Assembly (NCBI GenBank): GCA_003024175.1
Contig: MDYQ01000022.1
Location: forward strand, 124,001 to 188,000
Direction: 5' to 3'
DNA: 64,000 nucleotides
Source of the DNA: Planoprotostelium fungivorum
Taxonomy: Eukaryota; Evosea; Variosea; Cavosteliida; Cavosteliaceae
Below, piece after piece: positions 11,720 through 20,642 of the stretch; within the stretch, counting starts at the first letter, position 1, and each line of letters opens with the position of its first letter. The position numbers and the translations under genes were made by a program. The notes beneath the pieces are model-generated. The model was not told where the DNA came from. It made no database searches and saw only the letters and a program-made list of their open reading frames with translations.

Positions 11720-11811
11720 GTCTGCGTAGCTCAGTCGGTTAGAGTGTAGGTCTCATATCTACAAATCAATAGGGAAATCCTAAGGTCGCGAGTTCGATCC
11801 TCGCCGCGGAC
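11720..11811 (+). tRNA. tRNA-Met (CAT) with a 19-nt intron
   Basis: The acceptor strands GTCTGCG and CGCGGAC pair over seven positions (one G-T). The D arm is GCTC...GAGT. The anticodon arm TAGGT-CTCATA, intron, A-TCCTA gives a CAT anticodon, with the intron (11758-11776) in the canonical place after position 37. The variable loop is AGGTC and the T arm GCGAG-TTCGATC-CTCGC is perfect. The CTCATA-intron arrangement resembles elongator tRNA-Met of other eukaryotes. Two decayed copies lie upstream at 10826 and 10978, and 3' fragments lie at 11975 and 13278. Confidence 0.88.
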
Positions 11812-12362
11812 ATCATTTTTGTCATTTCCGCCGTGAAAAAGGGTGGGATAAGCTGGGATTATGGTGGATTTCTCTTTTTTACGACCATTTACGTCATTCT
11901 GTATCCTCAAACGACTCGTACAACCATTAAGATGTGTCATATGTGAACAAAAATTCTCATCGCATTTTGATCATGTCCGCGGTGAGGATCGAGCCATTTT
12001 TGGAAACAGCTTTTTGACTTTGGTGCTTTCGATTTATACATTCACACCGTCGATTCAAGCAGAGAGACTCGATCGAGCGATGGGACCGATGGACTAATCT
12101 CACTAGAAATCCAACACTATTATCACTTCAAAATAACGCTTGTGTGAAAGAATTTATACGTGTCCCACGGAACTGAACTCTCTGTGTGGAGGGATATACC
12201 TCAACGTTCTCATCTGACTGGAATGTTCAACAGTTATTTGTTGCTGACAAGGGAATCAAATTCTCTTATCGTTCTATCAAGACTTGTGTGTGTTATTGTG
12301 GAGGCCTATCCCTGTCCCAATCAGTGCAATCATGACGATCGAGATGTGGGGTGCTGATTGTG
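11812..12362. other. Gene-free stretch after tRNA-Met
   Basis: Nothing coding can be supported. At 11975-11995 the minus strand carries GGCTCGATCCTCACCGCGGA, a near copy of the tRNA-Met 3' end. With the intact tRNA it forms an inverted repeat about 180 nt apart. The inverted similarity extends a little past the tRNA end (CATCATTTTTG against CATTTTGATCATG on the other strand). Confidence 0.5.
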
Positions 12363-13171
12363 AGATGCATGCATCAGATGAGTTTCAATCGTCAAAGAGG
12401 TAAGAGTCGTCCGATTTGAAGTTGATTTCCATCTCTTTTGCCCAGACAGTCTGTCCATCATCAGACTCGCCCCTTCTCTTCATCATGTCACACCTCCAAC
12501 TTGGACAAGTCCAACTTCTTCAGCTTTTTCATGGCCTCTCTGGCCTTCTGTCCTCTCTTGAAACGTGACGATTCTCTCAGGGTCAAAACTTTTATCTGCT
12601 CGGCGAGCGAATAGTCACGCGTTGTCATCATGTTGTGTGTGTGTGTATTTATGTTTGTGTGGTCTCTTCCTTTCTGCTGTCTGGATATGGAATGTGGTCG
12701 TCCATCCCCAGCAACCAGGGGGAGGATTCGACGTCGATGTTCGCTGAGGATAACGGTGGTCCCCAATTGAGAAGCCTCCTACGATTGGATCCTCAATGGC
12801 AGAATGAATCACCGTTGCACCTCTAAACTCCTTCCACTGCCCAGACTCCGTCCCCAGGCCGCAGCTCCATGTTCTGTGTTGTCCCTCCCAGGTTCCAGGA
12901 AGGACGTCACGGTGCGTCACTACACGAGGCTAATTCATTCCATCAGTCCATCTCCAATTCTGATAGCTACTCCCAAGGCATCTGGTGTAAGGTGAAAGTC
13001 TGTTCGAGCGTGCAGCAGTTTCGTTCACAGTCGACATTGTTTTGCTCTCATTGATTTGAAACGGTAATTTCGGGTTTCATTCCAACAGAATCATACAATG
13101 GCAGACTGCATCATCATCAGCGACATAGCTGTGAACGCCATCATTGGAGTTCAGCCCGAAGAGAGGATTGG
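12363..13171 (-). repeat. Inverted diverged duplication of 41.93-42.67 kb
   Basis: The block matches the reverse complement of about 41930-42671. It contains a copy of the 47-residue protein gene (12488-12631), its downstream region, and the promoter plus first codons of the folate gene (13098-13175). Substitutions are spread throughout, roughly one in ten in the 3' part. An internal segment (about 12889-12980) is in the same orientation as its partner at 42122-42215, although both flanks are inverted. About 80 nt near 12830-12886 have no partner. This is therefore not a simple assembly duplicate. Confidence 0.85.
12488..12631 (-). CDS. Small basic protein, 47 aa, copy A
   Basis: It encodes a Lys/Arg-rich peptide with MMTTRDYSLAEQIKV at the start and KKLKKLDLSKLEV at the end. 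It is almost the same as copy B at 42403-42546 but differs at LAEQIK versus LSMQME. Apart from those residues the protein is identical, although flanking DNA has many changes. This suggests purifying selection on at least one copy. No family is recognised. A further 5' exon cannot be excluded, because sequence upstream also reads openly. The start is the first of two adjacent ATG codons. Confidence 0.45.
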   Translation of the reverse strand: MMTTRDYSLAEQIKVLTLRESSRFKRGQKAREAMKKLKKLDLSKLEV

Positions 13172-13175
13172 ATGA
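13098..13175 (+). pseudogene. 5' fragment of the folate synthesis gene
   Basis: It reads MADCIIISDIAVNAIIGVQP and a few more residues, identical to the start of the folate gene on the minus strand at 41997. It then leaves the homology and stops at once. It is the end of the inverted duplication, so it carries the promoter side of the folate gene but only about 25 codons. Confidence 0.8.
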
Positions 13176-13192
13176 AAAGATGAAAAATCGTA

Positions 13193-13670
13193 TCAGAAGA
13201 GATGACGTCGAATGATGGGTTGGAGAAGAAAATTTTGGGGTTGGAATTGAAGATTGGAAATGATCGAGTGATACAGCGGTTCGATCCTCGCCGCGGACTT
13301 TGCCGAATTCTTCTTTGTGGTGTCTGCCTTAGTCTTCATCAGCTTGCACCGAAGGAGCTGAGATTCGAAAGACACTGCAAGATATCTCGTGATGATGATG
13401 AGATCAGACGACATTCTCGGGAGGTAATTGAGGTGAGATTGCATCTTTGGACTCTACGATGTATTTCAATGCCGTGTTGAGCTTTCTTTCGAGTTTAGGG
13501 TTGGTGTTCATGTGAATGTGCGAAGTTAGATGACCCGGTTGTATAGAGACACACTCAGGAGATATTCTTCTTTTCTGTCCCATCTGCATCGAGTTGTCAC
13601 ATAAGACGACCCAATTTGAGTCAGGGAGTGAAAGTTGTTGTTTCCGCGATGAATGTATGAAGTCAAACAC
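13193..13670 (-). CDS. Possible small gene, unrecognised
   Basis: Two open stretches, 13404-13670 and 13193-13444, read QLSLPDSNWVVLCDN and then SFESQLLRCKLMKTKADTT. They could be exons of one protein. The second stretch includes, in sense orientation, the tRNA-Met-like sequence at 13278-13298, translated as SAARIEP. It lies between the duplication edge and the SAC3 stop codon. I find no clear splice pair joining the two pieces and recognise no domain. Confidence 0.25.
13278..13298 (+). repeat. tRNA-Met 3' end fragment
   Basis: GGTTCGATCCTCGCCGCGGA followed by C matches the T-arm 3' side and acceptor strand of tRNA-Met (11791-11811) at all but the first positions. Nothing upstream resembles a tRNA. 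It lies about 100 nt beyond the edge of the inverted duplication, so tRNA ends mark several breakpoints in this block. Confidence 0.6.
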
Positions 13671-13749
13671 AATCTCATAAATCTCAATTATGGTCGCTGG
13701 GTTGCATCGTCAGGAAATTCAAGTACGACTTATTATCAATATAGCCGCG

Positions 13750-16700
13750 CTACGTTTTATTCGACAGGGTGCACAGCACATTCGTCAGTGCATTCATCTT
13801 TCTATCCATCTCCTCTCCCTCTCTCCTCAACTTTTCGATCTCCAAAGTCAGATCTACATCTCCATCAGTCTCTCCCTCCCAATCGACACTCACCCTCCAC
13901 ACTCTGACTCTTCTCTCTCGTGCCTCGTGATAATTCAGACGCTTGACCTCCTTGCACGAACGATTGTAACTTTTGCAGCCACACTTCGCTCTCTTCTCTC
14001 TCCTGCTGGATCTGCTTCTCGTATGTGTCCATCTCTTCATCCTTCTCATCCTGAGTGCTCGCATCATCGATGTCCATCCTCTCATCGATGTACGAATCGA
14101 GGGGTGCCGGTGGAGCCGTCCTGGGAAGGTGATGAGAACGAGAAATGTCTCTGAACGTACCTGGGCCGTTTGTTGGGCCTGACCCTGTTCTTTCGAGGTC
14201 TGCGGTACCATTCGTCGACGTTTTCCGTTGTAGATGGATCGATCTCATGCGTTGTAGATGAACTCGTCGAAGACGGAATCGAAACTTCCTCTCTGACGTC
14301 GTCGGCAATGATCACGTCGTGGATGATGAATTTTCGTCCGTTTTTCTCTAAGAGGGTGTTCCAGTGCTGTACTCTGGCCACCTCCCTCCTCTGGTCCGCA
14401 GTTGCTGTGAATCTTCTCCAGTGTCGCACGGCTCTCAATGTCAATTTTTCCCGCCAGATCTTCAGTCTCAATTGCTCTTGCCTTCTCTTCTCTTCCTCCC
14501 TCCTCTCTTGTTCGAGTCTTGCTTCTCTGAGTTTCCTCTCTCTGTCCATCTCTTGTCTCTTCTTCTCTGCGGCTGCTTCTCTCTCCTTTTCGATCCTCTT
14601 TCTCTCTTCTTCTCTCCTCGCACTCTCTATCCTCTCCTTCTCTTCTCTCTCCTTCTTCTCCTTCTCTTCCTTGTCTTTCTTCTCCTTCTCTTCTCTCTCT
14701 CGTTTCTCTCTCGCCAGCTTGTTCTCCTCTTCCTTCTTCTTCTCCGTTCTCTCCTTCTCCTCGCGTTCCTTCTGTTCGGTCGCTCTCTTCTCCTTCTCTA
14801 TCTTCTCTCTCTGTAAGTTGGCCTCTCTCTCTCTTGTCTCCCTCTCGATCCTCTCCTTCTCTATCTTCTCTCTCGCTAATTTCTCTTGGATCCTCTTCTG
14901 TGCCTCCAATTTCTGCAGTTGCTCTTGGTTTCTCCTTCTCTGCTCCTCTAATTGTCTCCTCTTCTCGTTGATGGCATCGATCCGGCTCTGATCCATCTTC
15001 TCTCCTTGGATGATGGCTGATAGAGTGCTTCCCACCAACTTTTCCTCCAGCCAGGGTCCCATACTCTCTTTCGCGTACTTTGCTGCGAACGATCATTCCT
15101 CTAAATCTCCCGGAAATCTCCCGGAAATTTCGAAAACTCACAGGCGAAATAACTGTTCTTGGGAATGGTGACCTTTGTTCCCACGACTTGCAGTTCGCTC
15201 ACCGAATTTTCCAGGAAAGACAAAGTCTCCGCATCGTTGGAGAAGGCCAACATGGAAGTGATCTCTGCTATCTCGTACTGCTGAGCTGAATATCTTGCGA
15301 TCCTCTCTACAAACATCTTTCTTATTCCGTTGGACCAGATGTACATCAGACTGGCCGTGAGAGGATCAGCCTCTCTCATCAATTTGAAATAGCGATAGTA
15401 ATTAAAACTCTGCACGGCTTTCCATATCTGAGAAGGTTAAGACGTGTGATGATTCAAGGGTGTTACCTCGGTGAAGAGACGTATGTGTGGTGAATTCAAG
15501 ATGTCGTCCGGTAGGCTCATGAGATCATCTTCCGTGTTGCTCTCGTTCCTCTTCTTCTTGGAGAGTAACAGTTGAGAGGTGAGGAAGTAACTCTGAAATT
15601 CGGGCTCGTTTTGTGGAACGAAATTGTGCTGGGTTCTCAAATCAAAGTCTGATGATCATCGGGTCAAGGATGAACGAAGGAGGTGACAGACAAGTTTGGA
15701 TACAGAGCTCGCGGAGGGAGATGAGACACTTGTTGAGTTGCTCGAGGTTCATCTGTTGTTCATCTTCGTCTCCGATGAGTTTGGCATTGGCGATGACGTG
15801 GAAGCGAGCGACTTGTTCGAAAATACGAACGACCTGGAGGATGTCAGAGTATGAAGAAGATTCGTTCATCGTGTCGTCACGATGATGGAGGGGGAGGATG
15901 AATGGCTGTAGATCACAATGTGAATGACGACTTACAGTTTCGTTTTGGAGTTGTTGGCAACTGATGTCTTGTCGTATTCCTCGTGTTCGATCTCGCACGA
16001 AATTATACATCTCTCGGAATGGATGATTTCGATCATCAACAATGTGTTCCAACAGGTACGTCATGGTCTTCTCCAGAGTCGGGAGGGTCCTGACGAGGCG
16101 AGGATCGACACCCTTTCTCTCACCCTCCCCAAGATTGACGGTCGATCTCTTATACTTCTTGATGGCTCGACTGTGATCCACTCTGGGCACCGGCTGCTTC
16201 TCTGTTCCAGGAATCATCTCGAAGATGGAGAGGTCTTTGCCTTCTTCACGAGAGATTCTCTCCTCCGGTGGACACATTTCCTCGCAGAGACCCACGATCT
16301 TGCCTGACATCCGAATCAATGACGTTTAGAAGGTAGTGTTAAACTGTGTACCATCGAATTCTTCTTCAGCATGGACTGGTAGTTGTGGTGGTGGATTAAA
16401 TGTCTTTGCGGGTAAGGGTGCTGGAATCCTTACAGGAGCAGGAAAGAGGTTCCTGCTGGGTGCTGGTATGAATTCGGATGCCTTTGGATTCAAAGGCTTG
16501 GCTAAGTTGCTGATGGCAGGGATTGGCGGCTGGATTACGCTATTGTTGCCGAAGACAGGAGGAGAATCATCGGTGGTGATAGGTACTCTTGGATTCAGGG
16601 GGTTCACCAATTTGCTGAGAGCAGGCATCGGTGGCTGGATTAGATTGTTGTTACCAAAGAAGACAGAAGGTGAATCATCGGTAGTGGTAGGTACTTTTGG

Positions 16701-16844
16701 ATTCAGGGGGTTCGTCAAATTGCTGAGGGCAGGGATTGGCGGCTGGATTACGCTATTGTTGCCGAAGACGGAAGGAGCATCATCGGTGGTTGTTTCTGGT
16801 TTTGGCTTTCCAAAAAACGCAGCAGCGTTCTTGAATACGCTCAT
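13750..16844 (-). CDS. SAC3/GANP-family mRNA export factor (MCM3AP/Sac3-like)
   Basis: Scaffold of the TREX-2 mRNA export complex at the nuclear pore, by family knowledge. The N-terminus has three spaced repeats around PSVFGNNSVIQPP (16500-16844), resembling the FG region of metazoan GANP. A 48-nt intron joins this to the SAC3 domain: GLCEEMCPPEERISREE, then AIKKYKRS, then NFVRDRTRGIRQDISCQQ. The domain continues through SFNYYRYFKLMREADPLTASL. The C-terminal half is a very charged coiled coil rich in Glu, Lys and Arg (about 14430-15000), followed by RHWRRF. The last introns are 14121-14160 and one ending just before DLTLEIEKLRR; the stop is at 13750. The start is 92 nt from the divergent FMC1-like gene, so a shared promoter is likely. 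Confidence 0.85.
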
Positions 16845-16935
16845 AAGAGGGGAATGTCAGTTCGGAGGTGATCTTCGCGTTGTAATCACAGCCCATATCA
16901 GATGGGGAATGAGATCACCCATTTACACCCGCACA
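16845..16935. promoter_or_regulatory. Short divergent promoter region, SAC3 / FMC1-like
   Basis: Only 91 nt separate the start codons of the minus-strand SAC3-like gene and the plus-strand FMC1-like gene. Both promoters and 5' leaders must lie here or overlap the genes. I see no convincing TATA box. The assignment rests on gene positions alone. Confidence 0.5.
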
Positions 16936-17289
16936 ATGAGCGAACTTACCAGATGTTATAGAAGTGTATTGAAGGAGGCGAAACACAGAGTGGGCAAAGA
17001 GAACCTTGCCAAATGGCGGCCACAATTTCGTGAGGTGATGTGGGGTTACTATTGAATCCTCGCCAACTGTCTTCAGATGTTTCACAACCAAGACGCAGTT
17101 GTCGTCGCTCCCATGATGCGCAATATGTTTCAATCAGACAGAGCCCATGCTGATCTGCTGAAGAAGTACAACATGGGAGGGTTTAAGGACGAAAGAGAGA
17201 GGATTCGAAAGACAGCAGCTATGGTGGGACTGCAAGCACCTAAGTTTGGAGACGAATTGGAAGCAGAGATCAAGGGAAGAGGACAATAG
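16936..17289 (+). CDS. FMC1-like LYR-family mitochondrial protein
   Basis: Two exons, 16936-17034 and 17077-17289, with a 42-nt intron, give a 103-residue basic protein. It begins MSELTRCYRSVLKEAKHR, continues MRNMFQSDRAHADLLKKY and ends ERIRKTAAMVGLQAP. The length, the early LYR-like segment and the closing AxxVGL-(x)-P motif match FMC1 (human C7orf55), which assists assembly or stability of the F1 part of ATP synthase in yeast mitochondria. The intron phase joins the exons in frame. Other small LYR proteins are the main alternative. Confidence 0.65.
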
Positions 17290-17377
17290 ATACATCTTTG
17301 TTGGAGATTCACTCTCTTTCTGCTCCCGATCGATTCCCACACATCACCGTATCATCTCTACAGATGGACGTCGAACG

Positions 17378-20300
17378 TCAATTGTCGTGCTGATGTGAAG
17401 GTGGCGTCGGCTCTCTCGACAGGTTGGGTGTCTTCTGTAACTCATCGTCAGAATACGTGATCACAGTGACATACAAGGACCTCTGATCTAGGAGTGTTCT
17501 TCATCACAGAGAGGATGTTAACCAGTTTGCGATCCATTCGATTCAAATCCGTGACGGCTCTTCTCACCTATTCGCTTGTGTTAGAGCGTCCACATCATCC
17601 ATCGCGATCATCATGACACAATCATGCTTATTGCCTTACCTCTGCCTCCATCAACTGACTCCCAGGTGATTCAGGACGAAGTTCTACACGAATAGACCAA
17701 ACAGAAGTGGTATCCGCAGTGTCATCATCGGATGAGAAGTCGTCCAAATCAGAATCGGTTTCATGTCGCTCGGCAGATTCCTCAATGTCTGCTTCTTCCA
17801 ACAGTTGAGCAAATGACATGGCCTTATCCGCCTCGCAATTGATATCCGTCCACTGACTCAGTTCTTCATCGCTCTGCGGGAGATGAGATTCATCACGGTG
17901 GACAGCACACCTCAACGTCTTCACTTTCACTCGTATACACATCTTGTTCGGCCACCGAATCGTGCCGAACCCTCCCCTTCATTACGTCAAAATGAAACCA
18001 ACGCAAATGAAAATTTCATCTCACTGGTCGAAACAGTGGTGGGCTGGAGGGAAATCCGTCTTGGTCTAACATCTCCTTTGCTTCAGTCAGATCTTCAGAT
18101 TCTCATGCTTCTGTGCGGTCACCTCGTACTCTTCATCATCTGATGCCAGACTTGAATCCTCTTGCTACGTGACGTCAGTTGATGACAAATATCTGCGTTG
18201 AATCACCGGTACGAAGGTGGGTGGTCCAGAAGGAAAAGTTTCATCGTCCTCTTGTGGTGGAAGATATTCTTCCAGTTCATTCAATGCACCTATTGAGGGT
18301 TGCACGGTGATCGACTCCTCGTTTAAACGTTTCATGTCTACATGTTTAACCGCGCCATCCTGATCTACTTCCTCATGAACGACTTGAGAGAAGTGTAGAG
18401 CTCGTTCACCGTCGACATCATCAATGAGTGGTTCGTCTTTCGGTGCCTCTACCTCTAGAGCTTCTTGCACCGCATCCTGACTCACGATTACAATCGAATG
18501 TCTTGTAAATCAACGTCTATTCACAGTTTCAACGGTAGAGGTGGTGCCTTCCGTACGAAAAACGGGAGGTGGCAGTCCAAGAGAATCTGATGATTCTTCC
18601 TCTTCTACTGTCCTTTCGATGTCATGATATTCTGCATGTGATTCTTCTGGTTGTGACTCGGCTAGCTCGTGTGATAGGAGGTCCGATTCTTCTTCCGTGT
18701 ATTCGTACTGGTAAGATGATTCTTCGTTGTCGTAGTGGAATGAATTGTCGTCATGGTGATCGTGATGCTCGAACTCTTCCTCTGGTATGATAATCTCCTC
18801 TTCCGTATACTCTCCAACGTAGTATTCTTGCGGCTCCTCTTCATATTGATTTTGTTCTCCATGATCTTCTTCCTCCACGAGAACTTCACAATCTACTTCT
18901 TGATAGTCTCCTTGATGTGTCGTATCGCCGACGTCTCGATTGTCTGGTGTGTCCTCCTGATCGTACATCTCATCATCTTCGTTCATCCATAAAGTTTGAT
19001 GCTCTGTGACATGATTGTTTTCATTCGTCTCATCCATCTAAAGAGATCGTCAGTTCATGTTAAGATGCCGATTGTCACCTCTGATGAGTAAGAGATTGGA
19101 GAGGGCGATGTGTGTCTGGGTGTCATCGGTGGAGGCAGTGCCGTTCTTGGCGTTGTTGGAACGGATGGAATACCTCTGGGGCTTATTGGTGGTGGTAGAT
19201 TCGATCTGGGTGTAGGGATGGACGAAAAAGTTGGTGATGGAGCATTCCTGGGAGTGGCGTGTATCGATGGCGTATTCTCTGTGGACGTATGAATGGCTGG
19301 AGCATTTCTGGGTGTGGTAGGGAGTGTCGAGGAGATTTCGGCTGTTGTGGATGATGAGTCGACCGACTGTAGCTCCAAAGTGGGCGGCCGCGATTCTTCC
19401 TGAGCTCTCAGTAATTCATCCAGGCTCAACCCCTTCATCATTCAGTCGTTTCACCTCAACTCCCCTCACCCATCGTTCTCCTTGTTTTTCATCTCCTTCG
19501 TTGTGTTCATTCCCGTCGCTCTCTTCAGTCTCTTCAACCTCTTCATTCTCTTCACTCTCTTCACTCTCTTCATTCTCTTCACTCTCTTCATCTTCTTCAT
19601 TTTCTCCACCCTCTTCACTTTCGTCTGCGGAATCGTCCTTGACTTGATCTTCATCTTCCAGGTACTGACTTAACTCAATGTCCTATCGCAAGGTGAGCGG
19701 ATGATGATGGTATCTTCATCGTCACCTCCACGCCCTCTTCTTCGCTGGATGATGTGCAGACGTATGTCTCCTCTTCTTCTTCGTCACGATCGCTGATGTC
19801 CAATAGAGGAGAGTCAACTGGTGACTCTGCAGTGGCGTCTTCCACTGGCCAAGAGATGAGAATCAGAGGATCTCAACCGCATCAAGATGATTTGATCTCA
19901 CAGTGAATGGAAGATAGCGCATTTGAGAGTCCCTTCCCAGGAGATGCAGCCTTCGTCTTCACATCGTTCTTGTCTGTCATCCTTTCTTTCGCTTTTTCGG
20001 CCAACATGGAACGTCTAGCAGCCGTATCCTGCATAAATCTGAAGGCGTCAATGATATACCCCAAGAGTGATTTCACCTAGCTGACGGATCGAGAGGTTTC
20101 GATCTCACTCTCGGTGGTGGGTCTTCTTTCTGTCGATACCTGACACTAGGATCATACAGGTGCCTGAGGCTATGGTCAGTCTAGTGTGATGTTCGGTTCC
20201 ATCTCACGTGGAAACTCGTGTGACAACTCTCCCTCTATCCGTCATCATCACTCCTCGACCGACCACCTTCGCATTGACGGTGATTGCTTTAGATGGGGGC

Positions 20301-20506
20301 TCTCTCTTTGCTGTTTGACCGCGAAAATGAAGAGGACCTTGAAGAGGAACCGTTTTAGAGGGCACGTAATCTTGAATCACCAGCCTCTGAGCGTCTGTCA
20401 CATCAAAGATCACAACATCAGATCATTGCACCTTTGCAGCCTTTGTGGTGGTCACCGTCGTTGGCCCCGATTTTTTCGTATGGCTTTTGTCTTTCTCATC
20501 TTGCAT
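17378..20506 (-). CDS. Long acidic low-complexity protein, unrecognised
   Basis: A multi-exon gene that starts MQDEKDKSHTKKSG and ends TPPSHQHDN before TGA. After a basic N-terminal part (LVIQDYVPSKTVPLQGPLHF, HLYDPSVRYRQKEDPPP) come a helical segment (SLLGYIIDAFRFMQD), then a Glu-rich tract (19480-19660, built from GAAGAGAGTGAAGAGAATG-like repeats), a Pro/Ser/Thr region with repeated TPRNAP and TPR units (19080-19440), and a Glu/Asp/Tyr-rich stretch (18510-19037). It closes with a helix LNRMDRKLVNILSVMKNT. Introns are 36-45 nt, for example between EKQGERW and GLSLDELL. A mostly disordered nuclear or scaffold protein is likely. That this is a single gene is inferred from continuous splicing and not proven. 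Confidence 0.6.
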
Positions 20507-20642
20507 GAGCTTGCGCCAACTGTTACCCGCCGACACACAAGAGGATCTAAAATTACAACGGGGCCTCCTCTGATTTATTCCCTATTTTCAACCACACAAA
20601 TATACGTCCGTCCCACTGGCCACACTATGTAACATATAGACA

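Noticed and set aside
12363-13171. Pure assembly duplicate of 41.9-42.7 kb
   Set aside because: The copies differ by many scattered substitutions, an unmatched segment and coding changes, so two real loci are more likely, although the N at 42121 leaves the middle segment open to doubt.
9618-13200. Remnant retroelement or DNA transposon
   Set aside because: No reverse transcriptase, transposase, terminal repeats or target-site duplications can be seen; the repeats are short and explained as local duplications and captured fragments.
14170-14991. Long plus-strand open frame rich in Ser, Leu and Phe
   Set aside because: It is the antisense of the Glu/Lys/Arg-rich coiled coil of the SAC3 gene; GAG/AAG-rich codons on one strand leave CTC/CTT open on the other.
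16336-16900. Plus-strand Gly/Ile/Leu repeat protein upstream of the FMC1-like gene
   Set aside because: The repeats are the antisense of the FG-like repeats of SAC3. The FMC1-like protein starts at its own ATG at 16936.
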